DNA from: Coenobita brevimanus | Taxonomy: Eukaryota > Arthropoda > Malacostraca > Decapoda > Coenobitidae | DNA length: 64,000 nucleotides | Direction of reading: 5' to 3' | NCBI GenBank assembly: GCA_032717465.1 | Contig: CM064681.1 | Span: 15,899,691-15,963,690 of the forward strand | Part shown: positions 48,232-59,905 of the stretch, one piece after another | Layout: every line of letters begins with the position of its first letter | Numbering within the stretch: the stretch's first letter is position 1 | Made by a program: the position numbers and the translations under genes | The notes under the pieces: generated by a model | The model's database searches: none | Seen by the model: the letters and a program-made list of their open reading frames with translations, nothing else | Told to the model about the DNA's origin: nothing

Positions 48232-49006
48232 TTAACCCACCCCATCCCGACATTTTCTGGGCAATGGTTCGCCCCAGTCCCGACATTTTTGGACCTTTGT
48301 TTTTTTGGCTGAAACATCCTCTTTTGGTGAGAAACATCGAAAATTCATAGAGAAATCGCTCACCTGAGGTTTAAAATACTCGATTTAGGTACGAGTACTT
48401 CCTTACCTGACTGGGTTTTCTAACAGGCTGGCACCAAAGAAAACGAGTTTTATGCGAGGGTAACTATTTTATCCACTCATAAATAGTATTTATTTATTTA
48501 CTTGGGACGAATTTTTATGTAGTACAGGAGTATATTGGTTTTCAAACAGTAATATAGGCATTATAAGCAGTTTCACTCACTAACTCATCACCATTCATGA
48601 CCTTTTTTTTCCCACATTACCTGATCATCATTTCTGACTGTTTCTTCCTCTAATGTTATGTAAACTTTGTCCTCCACATTGTCATCGATCGGTGAATCAC
48701 TCTGGCCCTGAATGTCTTTATTGGCCAGGTCACTGGTAACAGGTGAATTGCCGAGACAATGGCGTGCAGGGGGGGGGGATGAGGTTATGCAGTGTAAGGC
48801 ATTGTTCCTGCTTGGCATCTTGTAGAGGAATAGAGGAAGGTGTCCCGTGTACACGTGCCAAAAATCACTCACAAAATCACTCGCGAAAATTGAAAATTGT
48901 GCAAATTAGGGACCTTGCAATGTTGCTGCGTTAATTCACGTCACCGGGACATGAGTGCACATCATGTGCTGACGTTAATTCACGTCGCCAGGACAGCGCG
49001 GGTTAA
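48232..49006. mobile_element. piggyBac element 4, 775 bp, non-autonomous
   Basis: The left end is TTAACCCACCCCATCCCGA and the right end (inward) TTAACCCGCGCTGTCCTGG. The interior closely follows element 3. It keeps a 94-codon minus-strand frame (48588-48872) with HVYTGHLPLFLYKMPSR and SDSPIDDNVEDKVYITLEEE. It sits just past the 3' coding end of the CR1-like LINE at 49007. Confidence 0.8.
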
Positions 49007-51197
49007 ACCATTTTTTCTTACACATCCTTAAATTTTTGTATAGTTCTGACACACACTATTTCATTCAGTAGGGCATTCCACTGATTGCCCTATTTCAGAA
49101 AGTGAATTTCCTTACGTCTTTATCGCCTCTCTTTTTATGTATTTTTTTGCAGTGTCCTCTTGCTGATGCTTCCCCATAGGTTATATATTCATTTATGTCT
49201 ATTTTCTCTCCCCCTGAGATGCATTTATATAGCATAATCATGCCTCTTCTTTTCCTTCTCTCCTGTAGTGTTGGTAGATTCAGTTTTTCTAGTCTTTCTT
49301 CGTAGCTCAGATCTCTTAAGCTTTGTACCCATCTTGTAGTGGCCCTTTGTACTTTTTCAGTGTTACCCATGTGTTTTTTGAGATAAGGATTCCAGACTAC
49401 TGATGCATACTCCAGGGTCTGTCTGATGAATGATGTTCTTATCTTTCTCAGCATGTCTTCATTTATATATGTGTATGCTAGTCTCATATTTGCAAGCAGT
49501 GTATACATGTTCCGTACCGTCTCACTGATGTGGTCAGCCGGAGATAGTCTGTTATTGATAATTACACTTAGGTCCTTCTCTCTTTCTGATATGTGTAGGG
49601 TTGATTTTCCCAACTTAGAATCCCAGTCTGGCCGTTTCTCACTTCAGCCAAACATAATACATGACACTTGTCCACATTAAATTCCATTTGCCTTTTATTG
49701 CTCCATTCATGAAGCTTATCAAATTCCTCTTGCAGCTCGTTGCCAGAATCTGTGTTAGTAATTTCCTTTTGTATTTTTGCATCATCTGCAAAGATAGTTA
49801 GCTTCCATTTCTACTGTTACTGTCATTTATATGTACTAAAAACATAATTGATGCCAGCACTGAGCCCTCTGGAACTCCGCTAGTCACTTCCCACGATGAT
49901 GAGTAATTTCTCCTTAATACTGTTCTCATTTCCCTTTTTCTGAGAAAATCCTGCATCCAACAGTGGAGATTGCCTTGGATACGTCCTTGATGGTACAGTT
50001 TCCATAAAAGTCTTTGGTGCTGTACTCTGTCAAATGCTTTCTTCAAATCAAAATAGATACAGTCCACCCATCTTTCTCTTTTCGGTAATGTTTCTGTAAC
50101 TCTATCATAGTAGCTTAATAGATTAGTAGCACATGATTTTCGCTTTCTAAAACTGAACTACCTTTCTGATATCATATTGTGTTCTTCTAGATGGTTTACC
50201 CAAACTTTCTAGTATCTTAATTACAACACAGGTCAGTGATACTAGTCTGTAGTTAAGTCGATTCTGTCTATTCCTTTTCTTGAATAGGGGAACAATGTTT
50301 GCTTTCTTCCAAATATTAGGTAGTTTACCTTGACCTAAGGATTCCTTAACCTGCCCCGTCCTGACCGATTTTCCACCACTGACTCCCCCTAATCCCGACC
50401 AAAAAAAAAAAAAAAAAAAAAAAAAATTGGCTCAAACCTGCGCTTTTGGTGAGAAACATCGAAAATTCATAGAGAAATCGCTCACCTGAGGTATAAAATA
50501 CTCGATACAGGTAGCAGTACCCCTTACCTTACTGGGTTTTCTATCAAGCTGTCTCCAAAGAAAACGAGTTCTATGGAAGGGTAACTATTCCACACCACTC
50601 ATAAACGGTATTTATTTATTTGTTTGGTATGAATTTATATGTAGTACGAGAGTATATTGGTTTTCACACAGTAATATAGGCAATATAAGCATTGTTTCAC
50701 TCACCAAATACATCAACATACCTGACCTTTTTTGGCAACATTACCTGATCATCATTTCTGACTGTTTCTTCCTCTAATGCTACATAAACTTTGTCCTCCA
50801 CATTGTCATCGATTGCAGAATCACTCTGGCCCTGAATTTCGTACCGTGGCATGACATGTCTGTACTGGGCAGGTCACTGGTAACAGGTGAATTGCTGAGA
50901 AAATGGCGTGCGTGGGGGGGAGGTCATGTGGGGTAAGGCATTGTCCCTGCCTGGCATCTTGTAGAGGAAGGTGTCCCGTGTATATGTATAAAAAATCATG
51001 CGCAAAACTTGACAATTGTGCAAATTAGGGACCTTGCAATTGATGGCATTTATATACATCACAGGACTGACAGTGACAAAACATGTGGACATATATATAC
51101 GTCAATGGGACACGGCGGGTTAAATATTAAATGCAATGGTCGGCTTAATGTTTCTGCACATTCATGTAGCACAAAACCTGAAATTCCATCAGGACCA

Positions 51198-51205
<8 letters not shown>
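49007..51205 (-). pseudogene. CR1-like LINE reverse transcriptase, split by piggyBac 5
   Basis: Sense order: GPDGISGFVLHECAETLSRP and FKESLGQGKLPNIWKKANIV (51200-50290, across the insertion), LNYRLVSLT, YFDLKKAFDRVQHQRL, TSGVPEGSVLASIMF (50067-49798), a FADDAKIQ palm near 49790, then REKDLSVIINNRLSPADHIS, a LEYASVVWNPYLKKH segment and WVQSLRDLSYEERLEKLNLP (49613-49095). This is the fingers-palm-thumb order of CR1-type non-LTR RTs. The 5' end is truncated at a GT microsatellite (51204-51234). Several shifts and stops make it a pseudogene. Confidence 0.85.
50346..51123. mobile_element. piggyBac element 5, 778 bp, inside the CR1-like LINE
   Basis: The left end is TTAACCTGCCCCGTCCTGA and the right end (inward) TTAACCCGCCGTGTCCCAT. 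The interior is as in elements 3 and 4, with an A run of about 26 near 50401. Excision with one TTAA joins LHLIF to KESLG in the LINE frame. Confidence 0.82.
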
Positions 51206-51238
<33 letters not shown>

Positions 51239-51251
51239 GTCACAATAATTA

Positions 51252-53272
51252 CAGTAATCCCTTTACTTTCCAGACACCCACTTTCCGGACTCCCCACTTA
51301 CTGGACATTTTGGGCCTGGACCTTCGGAACCCAAAAATGGTCAAAAAAAGAAAAAATCCCCCCATAATCCGAATTCCCCCCCCCCCGTAATTTGAAATTG
51401 CAGCATGGCACCACACGGCACCAAACAGCTGTTTACACCACGGCCCCTTCATCCCTTCCTTCCTCCCCTTTCCCCCCTGCCCAGTCACGGTTGCCATTTG
51501 GTATTTTTCATTATCAAATGTTGGCCAATTTGGTAATGAAAAGTTCATTTGCTGGTGAATCAGCATGATCGATTACCAAACAGATATTTCACATGTATGA
51601 AAATATAGGGAATGGAGATGGTGGACTGTCTGCTTTCTTTGATTAATCTGCTAGCATACATAGCGCAAAAATAAACATGCTGCTGATTATAAGGACAGTG
51701 ATTATTTCCATTTGTACATATAATTAGTGAAAAATTAATGCTTACTTTAAGAATTTGGTATTGAAAAGTAAAATTTAGTAATGAAAATTGAGGAGTTTGG
51801 TAATGTGGCCGAGTTCAGATCTGGCAACCCTGTCCCCAGTTGCTGCCTAACCTTCGTTCAGGGAAGACATCCATCATAATGGATGCCGCACGTGCTCGTT
51901 TTTTATGAATAAACAGTGAATAAACTGCAATACCTCACCACTAGACCACATGGGAATTTACAGTGTTTTGCAATGTTAAGTAATTAGAGTTTAGAGTGCA
52001 GAGGATTAAGTGTGAAGTGAGTGTGGAGTCAAAGTGGCAGTTGAAACTGGCATGGTTCAATTAAGAAGAATGTGCAGTGTTAAACAATTATAACTCACAA
52101 TGCAAAGAATTAAGTGTGGCACAACACTGGATTACTGTAAGTGCTTCAAGAATATTTTCACAACTACAAGAGCCTTAGAGAGTTAGAGGATGCGGCCAAA
52201 GACATGCTGTAAGTACAGTACCCTGTACACTGCTAGGCTTAAGTATTTTCCATACTCACTTCTAATTCCTCATTCTGTGGTTCCTTTTCATTTTTTTCTT
52301 GCTTTATGTCCATTATTGGTGTGAATAGGGTCTTAACCCACCCCGTCCCGTCGATGTATGGGTACATTGCAACGATTTGCCTTTGCCAGTCCCGGCGACA
52401 TACCGGTACGTCGTGCAATTGCAAGGTCCCTAATTTGCACAATTTTCAATTTTTGCACATGATTTTTTGTATGTATACACGGGACACCTTCCTCTATTCC
52501 TCTACAAGATGCCAAGCAGGGACAATGCCTTACACCGCATAACCTCCCCCCTCCCCCCCTCATGCCATTGTCTCGGCAATTCACCTGTTACCAGTGACCT
52601 GGCCAATAAAGACATTCAGGGACAGAGTGATTCCCCAATCGATGACAATGTGGAGGACAAGGTTTACATAGCATTAGAGGAAGAAGCAGTCAGAAATGAT
52701 GATCAGGTAATGTGGGAAAAAAAGGTCATGAATGGTGATTAGTTAGTGAGTGAAACAATGCTTATAATGCCTATATTACTGCTTGAAAACCAATATACTT
52801 TCATACTACATATAAATTCGTACCAAGTAAATAAATAAATACCGTTTATGAGTGGATAAAATAGTTACCCTCCCATAGAACTCGTTTTCTTTGGTGCCAG
52901 CATGTTAGAAAACCCAGTCAGGTAAGGAGGAACTCCTACCTGGATTGAGTATTTTAAACCTCAGGTGAGCGATTTCTCTATGAATTTTCGATGTTTCTCA
53001 CCAAAAGCGGAGGTTTTAGCCAAATTTTTTTTTTTTAAATACCTCGGGACTGGAGGATGTCGTAGGTGCGGAAAACCTCTGGACGTGACGGGTTAAATAG
53101 GTTTAAATAAATGCTATGCATGTCAGGTAAGGAGTTATTTAGGTGGCTTTCAAAGTTAGGCTGGGTTAGGGTCATAAGTACCAGTCCAGCAGTCAGAGGC
53201 CCACTTTCCGGTCGGGATCACTTTCCAGACATGGCTTGGGCTCTATTACATTGAATAGTGGAGGGATTACTG
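51252..53272. mobile_element. Non-autonomous pogo/Tigger-like element carrying piggyBac 6
   Basis: The left terminus is CAGTAATCCCTTTACT and the right (inward) CAGTAATCCCTCCACT. Each is flanked by TA (51250-51251 and 53273-53274), the Tc1/mariner-pogo target. Both ends also carry ACTTTCCRG motifs inside. Without piggyBac 6 the element is about 1.26 kb and has no recognisable transposase. Confidence 0.72.
52333..53096. mobile_element. piggyBac element 6, 764 bp, inverted relative to 3-5
   Basis: The left end is TTAACCCACCCCGTCCCGT and the right end (inward) TTAACCCGTCACGTCCAGA. The interior is the reverse complement of elements 3-5. A 91-codon plus-strand frame (52467-52742) matches the frame in element 4 (TGHLPLFLYKMPSRDNALH, SDSPIDDNVEDKVYIALEEE). 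Confidence 0.82.
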
Positions 53273-53341
53273 TATGTACCTTGCCCACTGTTCAGTTAAC
53301 TTCAGTATCGAGCTGCCTTTTATATTGTATTCTGGTTATCA

Positions 53342-55445
53342 TTAACCCTTACACCGCGGGTTTGTTTTGCTTTTTCTTGCCGCTCCCGAGGGCATATTCG
53401 CTCTTCGATAGACTCTCTAAAAATATTTGCCAAAAATCAGTTATTGGTCCTAGAATATTAAAATCAAGTATGCTTATGGCACATACCTTCAGCTTTCTCC
53501 TGGGGTGTTTGTTGAGCCTTCATCGAATACCTTAGGACTTGTGGAGACCTCTGAAGTTGGGTAACAAAGTCTCCACTTTACACTTCCCGACAACCTGTAA
53601 TATGATTACCACAGCCTGATATTATCAATAGAAACACTATTCTGTGATTCTCAAATAGTTTGGAATCCATACTCCAAAAAAAAAACACTGTGTAAGCAAT
53701 GAAAATTACGAGGGCGTGTGACCTTCCCACTTGCGCTAGTTCGCCGCTGGTGTTCTGTCATTTATTATTCATAAAAACACTCACAGTTTATATTTCTATT
53801 ACTATATAACACTTATATATATCTACAGTCTTTATCCATAAGTTTCCTTCAGTAATAGTAGTTTATTGTCACTGTAGGCATTCAATTTCTCTCAGTAAAC
53901 TACGTAGCATTCACTTTCTCGTCCCTTATACTAGCATTGAGAGTGAATGTCACTTTCACCATCACTCTCATAACTCATAGTATTCATGCATGATAGAGTG
54001 AAACTTTCACTTTCATTACTCCTAGTATATATACTCGTATTCTTATAATACCACTCATTTACATTTCTATTTACGTTCTCTATTTCATTTACATTATTTA
54101 CATTTCTATTTTATTTACACTGTTATGCACTGTCACTTGAAGTAACTTATAAAACTATTTTCCACTGTTCATGTATATGTACATTCATTGCTTTCACTTG
54201 CTGTTTACACATTATTTACACATTATTTACAATTCCACTTGCACTGTTTTACTCAATAGAAAGATCGTAGACACTCTTTTATCAATTGTCAGCCCTTTAC
54301 CTCTTTCCACACGAGGTTTAGTAGGGGGTAAAGGTCACAGGGCCCTTTGCATGGGGCTGAAAAACGGCGGTAGTTAGCAGGAGCAAACAGACGTACCTTC
54401 ACTTTGAAAGATGACAGTGAACTGATAGTGGTGGCCTCCTGCCGCCTGGCTTGGGTGAGTGCAATACTACCAACTTTAGCCTTGTGAGACCTGCTAATAT
54501 GTAGCAATGAAATGATTGGCAGGAAACCAAGACAATACATAATAAATTAGGTAGTTCCAGGTGAATGTAAATATCACTTAGGCTTCTCCCTTCCTTCCTT
54601 ATATGTATATTTATTACGAAAATAGATTATACAGCATAATTCAAGGGGAAATAAACAGCGAAAATTAGCGAACGAGTGCACGTGAGGTGTTGTCAGGTGA
54701 TAATTAGCCAATTCCAGGTGTAGGGCACTATCATTTACCTTATATCTTTTTTGTATATATTATTTGGTATAAGAACAGGGCATAGGGCTTATTTCAATGG
54801 ATGAAATCAGTGGAAAATTCCAGGGAAGATTTACTTAGCGTAGAATACAGTGTGGTGGCCTACAATAATCAGGTAGTTCCAGGTGAATGTAAATATCACT
54901 TAGGCTTCTCCCTTCCTTTCTTATATATATTTTAATTACGAAAATAGATCATACAGCATATTTCAAAGGGAAATAAACAGCAAAAATTAGCGAACGAGTG
55001 CATGTGAGGTGTTGTCAGGTGATAATTAGCCAATTCTAGGTGTATGGCACTCTCACTTACCTTATTTCTTTCTTGTATATATTATTTAGTATAAGAATAG
55101 GGCATAGGGCTTATTTCAATGGATGAAATCAGTGAAAAATTCCAGGGAAGATTTACTTAGCGTAGCATGGCCGGGCAGGCGAGAGGATAGGCTAATGGAG
55201 GGGAGGTAGGGAGGGGAGTCAAGAATGGGGAGAAATGGCTTAATTGTCAACAATGGATGGGAGTACAGATGAGATTAGGAGTGCTGACTAGTGTTGGACA
55301 TAGGCAGTATTGATAGATGATTCAAGCCACCACTTGAAAGCCCAAGTGAATTCAAAACAACACAGAATCACAAAAGTGACGCCCTGCGGTATGATCCCTT
55401 GTTCCCAAGCGTCATGAAAGTGACGCCCCTCAGTTAAGGGGTTAA
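53342..55445. mobile_element. Candidate TTAA-flanked element, about 2.1 kb
   Basis: The left end TTAACCCTTACACCGCGGG and the right end (inward) TTAACCCCTTAACTGAGGGG are similar over the first 12 or so bases. There is no coding capacity. The interior contains repeated AGTGACGCCCC motifs and a 322-bp tandem duplication. The match of the ends is weaker than for elements 1-6 and two independent TTAACCC sites could mimic it. Confidence 0.4.
54549..55168. repeat. 322-bp tandem duplication
   Basis: AGGTAGTTCCAGGTGAATGT starts at about 54549 and again at 54871. The two units agree through GATTTACTTAGCGTAG with few differences. Confidence 0.85.
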
Positions 55446-55508
55446 AAGCTTTTATTTGTCTTAGGAAGTACGTACTTGTAGGTAGGAGTCTTAAGAGTCC
55501 ATTTAGAT

Positions 55509-56079
55509 CAGTGGTTCCCAAAGTGGGAGGTGATCCAGAAAGCTCCAGGGGGGCGGTGAGGTACTATGGGACCGTGAGGAAAAAGGGGATGGTACGGGGG
55601 GCAGCAGGGTGGCATCAGAACCAAGTTAGCATTTTTATTTTTTACAGAATCTATATGACAAAATCTAAGTCACAAACCCTTAAGTGACATGTATGATTTA
55701 CAAAAAACAAAATTAACATAGAACTGTACACAGAAGCATGGTTTTATTTTATTTTGTGGTTCGAAGTCGGAGTTAAAAGTTTGAACGTTTGCCAATGCTA
55801 GAATAGCGAATTGTGTGTGTGCCTGGAAGAAATTGGTTTAATAAAGAATTTTATACAGTATATATATTTGTTTACTGCTTTAATTCCCTAAATATAGCCT
55901 TGCATGTGGCTTCAAAATGCTCGCTCACCACCCCACCCATGTGGGGAGGTGGGAGTAGGAAGGCCTCCTAAATAGCCTATGCCTCCCCCTAAGGAAAACC
56001 AAAATGACACCCCTGGTCATAGTTGAAACTGTAGTTGTGTTATCCATGTCCGATTCTTCTCTCTGACTTGTTACTCGTC
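55509..56079. mobile_element. Possible hAT-type element end
   Basis: CAGTGGTTCCCAAAGTGGG at 55509, followed by a GGGGGGCGG stretch, is the typical terminus of Charlie-like hAT transposons. I did not find the opposite terminus or a transposase, so this may be a one-ended remnant. Confidence 0.4.
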
Positions 56080-56440
56080 TTCAAACCCTGAGAAGTCACT
56101 GCCACTTGTGTCTGATTCCTCTAACAACGGCTCTGACTCGCCACACTCTCTGATTCATACAGCAGGCTGTCTTCAGTTCCATCAAGTGCATTATTGATCC
56201 CACATTTTTTAAACGACTTGACCACAATTTCTGCTTTCACTGATTCCCACGTATTTTTCACCCATTCGCAAACCAATCCAATGCTTGCTCTCTTGGTTCC
56301 TCCAGTCGGTGTTAACTCTTGGTCTTAGCTTGCCACCCACCTTGTCCATTGCTCCTGCATGACTGCCTTAAAGGCTTATTTATTGAGACATCAAGTGGCC
56401 TGCGTCTTAGGACGCAGGGTGATTTATAAGGTATTTTTGT
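56080..56440 (-). pseudogene. pogo/Tigger transposase C-terminal relic
   Basis: The minus strand encodes RPLDVSINKPLRQ (the conserved LDV-NKPFK block of the Tigger DDE domain). After frame changes, near 56215-56130, come SFKKCGINNALDGTED and LLYESE, the usual C-terminal blocks. The catalytic DDE residues upstream are not present. It could be a relative of the Tigger MITE at 51252 but the ends do not link them. Confidence 0.65.
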
Positions 56441-57042
56441 GGGAAAAAAAAAAGTGAGTCCTATGACACATTTCCTGGGCTTACAGCCTGGGCCTTGGCC
56501 CAAAAATTAATCAGGTGATCAGAAGGTCATAGCCCATCATCCCTGTAATCTTAGTCAAAATATCACCAGTAGTTTTGTGTTAAGTTATCAGACAGACAGA
56601 CAGACAAACAAACAGACAAACAGAGTGAAAACAATACCCGTCCCTGAGCCCCTCTGGGGCGGGGACATGTAAAAACTACCGTGGCCTCTCCACCCTGACC
56701 GTGAACCTGACACTGGTAGACCTCTTTAATCGACACAATTTCATAAGAGGTGGCACCACAGAAGAAGGCAGGGTGGGGCATCTGGAAGACAGGAGGAGGG
56801 AGGTGGGTGAGGAGAGGGCAACAACGGTCTGGCTGGTGAGAGTGGGGGGTTTTACAGGAAACGAGTGATGTGGTAGGTTTGAGTGATTGAATGAATACAA
56901 TTAAAATCTGGTGGCGCAACTGCCAGGGCCATATGCCACCGGATAACAAGGTAAAAGACGCCGCAAAAAAACGGGCATATTCAAAATAAAGTCAGTACGT
57001 TAGTAGGAATAAAACACTGAAAATAACAAAATTATAAAATAT
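56441..57042. other. Unassigned; possible LINE 3' region
   Basis: A 128-codon minus-strand frame (56563-56949) has no recognised domain. It lies on the far side of the Gypsy element from an I-like LINE and may be that LINE's 3' part. A CAGACAGACAGACAAAC tract lies at about 56590-56620. Confidence 0.35.
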
Positions 57043-57793
57043 TGTTACGTCTTCACCCCACACTGCCACAAACTCCAACAGCAGTAATAGTACAGGAAGG
57101 ACGTTGCCCAGTGAGTTGTTCTTCTTATGGTCAGACTTAAGTGTACAGTACACAGCTTCTCTTCACTATTCTCACAAGCACTGTAGCTATACACACTTTA
57201 CTGATTGCAGTTACACTTAATGTTTAACAACACTTCACAGTTATTACGATTAATGCTTGACAACACTTCACAGTTTTTCATAAGTACCGAAAATAATCTT
57301 CATTGACAGTAATTACACTTAATGCTTGCCAGTACCACTTCACAAACTGAACCAAATCTGATTGAACTTCACTCAAACTGAACTGAAAACCAACTGAACT
57401 TGAAGTAGTCTCTTGTCCATCCTTATATAAACTTGCATTGTTCGAGAATCATCTACTTCTCAACAATTCTGGAAACTGCTGGTCTTTTACTTGCCTCTAA
57501 CAACAACAGTTACTAACCAGGAGACATCAAAACATGCTAGAGTTTTCCTACATTACATAACACTCTAAATCATTGACCATATGAACTTATATTATATAAT
57601 TATAAAGCAATCACTTAAATAAAACACTTTGAAGAAAAAGAAGCAGAAAAATTAATGCATAACTTATGAAATAACTATGCTCACAAACAGCAGGCAAACT
57701 GGCAACTCTGACTCGTACCGATACCGGAACTACCGTCCACGAAACGCCGAGAAGCTTCTCGAGCACGTAGCTGGCAAATCTCACTTCTTAACA
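57043..57793 (-). repeat. 3' LTR of the Gypsy element
   Basis: It matches the 5' LTR along its length with scattered substitutions but lacks an 85-bp block present there (about 60026-60110). A polypurine tract, read as CTAGGGAGGGGGTAG on the minus strand, borders it at 57794-57810. Confidence 0.85.
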
Positions 57794-57849
57794 CTACCCC
57801 CTCCCTAGTTCTTTGCGTCCCGACAAAGCTACACAATATATACAAACAT

Positions 57850-59405
57850 AAACATTAATCCTAATGACACATCTAACTATACACAAAATGAATCCTTCAA
57901 CTTATCAGGTCTTCTTCTGTGCTGCTTCCGATAAGTCCTTGCTCCTCCACACAGTCCACTCCTTCTGGAAGGTCTTGGTCCTCTTCCTGATTCACTTCTT
58001 CCCTTGGGAAACTGTCACCATCCTATTGCATATCAGCTCCTTGTTCCTCCTCAACATCCTCGGCCACAGGTGAGCACAATTCCTCAGAGACGTCCAAGCT
58101 GTACTGTCCTGGCCCATGGTACTACCACAGACGGTTCACGTGTACCGCCTTTGGCCAAGACTTCCTGCCTCACCGAATCCGATATGTTACGTCTGATAGG
58201 TGCTCCAACACGGTGTAAGGCCCATCCCATGGTCTTTGCAGCTTCGATGACTGTCCCTTCTTTCGCTGAGGATTGTATAACCAACCTTGGTCACCATCCT
58301 TGGAGCTCACCTCACTTGCTCTGACATCATACTTGCACTTCATCACCTCTCCTGAAAACTTGAGGGCTCCTCACATTTGATGATGTACCTCAGTCAGCCT
58401 TTCCTGAAGGTGCTTCACTTAGCTGGTCGTGTCTGTAGGCAGCTCTTCACCAGCTGGTCTCCCCATTAACAAGCCAACAGGTAAGCATAACTCGTGGCCC
58501 AACATCAGTTTTGCAGGGGTGTAGCCGGTAGACTCATGGGATGCAGACCGGTATGCCATCAGCAATGCAAGTAACTTCTGGTCCTATTCTGTTTGTCCAT
58601 CAATGCAGTACTTGGCCAGTTCTTGTCCAGAGTCCAGTTGAATTTCTCCACCATCCCATCTGACTGTGGCCTTAGTGGAGTCGTCCTTGTCTTCTTGATC
58701 CCCAATAACTTGCAGCACTCACAGAACACAGCAGACTCGAAGTTTCTACCCTGGTCTGAATGTAGCTCTTGTGGCATCCCAAAACAACAGAAAAACTGGT
58801 CAACCAAGACCTGAGCAACAGTCGCAGCCTCTTGATTGGGGATAGCATAGGCTTCTGGCCACTTTGTGAAGTAGTCCATGGCAACATATATATATATTGG
58901 TTCCCTCTTCCAGTGAGTGACAAAGGTCCACCAATGTCCACCACGACTCTTTCCATCAGTGCACCCACACTGGTACAGCTGGAGAGGGGCGCAACCACGT
59001 TCCCTGGGTCCCTTCTTGGCACAGCACACATCACAGGCCCAACACCTCTCTTCAACATCCTGATGCATGCCAATCCAGTAGAACCTCTGTCGCAGGAGGC
59101 TTTGAGTTTTAATCACTCCCAGGTGCCCACTAGTGATCTGGTTATGGGACTCATCCAAGATCTCGGACCTCATCTTCTTTGGAACCACCAGTTGCCAATA
59201 CTTGCTGAGGCCATCGGGTGTCTCTCACTGATGCTTCAGTAGTCCGTTGTTCAAATGAAGAAGGTCCCATTGAGTCCAGTAGCTCTTAGTCACAGGGCTT
59301 AACCTGGAAACTTCTTCCCAAGATGGTCGCACTGTACTCCACTGCAGCCAATCTAGCACTGGTTGTAAATCTGCATCCTCTCCTCTACTGACATCTGGCC
59401 CAGAA
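57850..59405 (-). pseudogene. Gypsy pol remnant: integrase with C-terminal domain
   Basis: Sense order: the end of the RNase H-to-integrase linker (DADLQPVLDWLQW, SPVTKSYWTQWD) from about 59400; the HHCC zinc-binding region HLGVIKTQSLLRQRFYW with CWACDVC; the core with AMDYFTKWPEAYAIP, LHSDQGRNFES and PLRPQSDGMVEKFN (59188-58559); then, after shifts, a SADHESTGYTPA-type region and a PWDGPYTVLEHLSDV C-terminal module to 58080. The DDE residues are visible. Stops and frame changes occur after 58600. The join to gag at about 59400 skips protease, RT and RNase H. Confidence 0.85.
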
Positions 59406-59886
59406 TTTCAACCGCAGCATCCTTGTGGCACGTAGCAAGCTGCACTGCCCTCTCATACTTCTGTTGCTCTAGCTTGGCATATACTTCCTCCTTAAGCTGT
59501 TGCTGTTCTTCCTTCATTTCCCCCATGAATGCATCCAGCTGTCCTTTCACCCTCAGTTGTACTTCCCTCTGTTGCTCCTGTAATGCCTCTTGAAGTTGTT
59601 CATATCGTTCTTTTTGTTCTTCACGTTGTGCCTCTAGTTGTTCACTCTGTGCTTGCAATTGGACACTTTCTGCTTGTAATTGTTCTTTGAGTTCGTTCCT
59701 GAGCTCTTTTTGCTCTTCACTTTGGGCCTGTAATTGTGCTTGGAGTTTTCTCTGTCCTTCATTCTGTGCCTGTATTAGCTTCACGATTGTTGCCAGGGAA
59801 ATTTCCTCCTCCTGCCCAGCTCGAGACATTCTCTTCACACGTTCTGCTTCCATGTTGAAGGTTAGACTCTTTGCAGCACTGACATC
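59405..59886 (-). CDS. Gypsy gag N-terminal fragment, coiled coil
   Basis: About 160 residues rich in Gln/Glu (QAQLQAQSEEQKELRNEL, repeated LQAQSEQ units) form a long predicted coiled coil. Such a segment is frequent in the gag region of some arthropod Gypsy elements and would mediate particle assembly. A start ATG is plausible at the MEAERVKRMSRA segment near 59852. It runs straight into pol sequence in another frame and lacks a capsid domain and zinc knuckle. Confidence 0.6.
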
Positions 59887-59905
59887 ATCCCACTCCTGAA
59901 ACCAG
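59887..59905 (-). promoter_or_regulatory. Primer-binding site, tRNA-Leu type
   Basis: One base inside the 5' LTR the sense reads TGGTTTCAGGAGTGGGATG. This closely matches the complement of a eukaryotic tRNA-Leu 3' end (TGGTGTCAGGAGTGGGAT pattern), as used to prime minus-strand DNA synthesis in many Gypsy elements. Confidence 0.6.
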
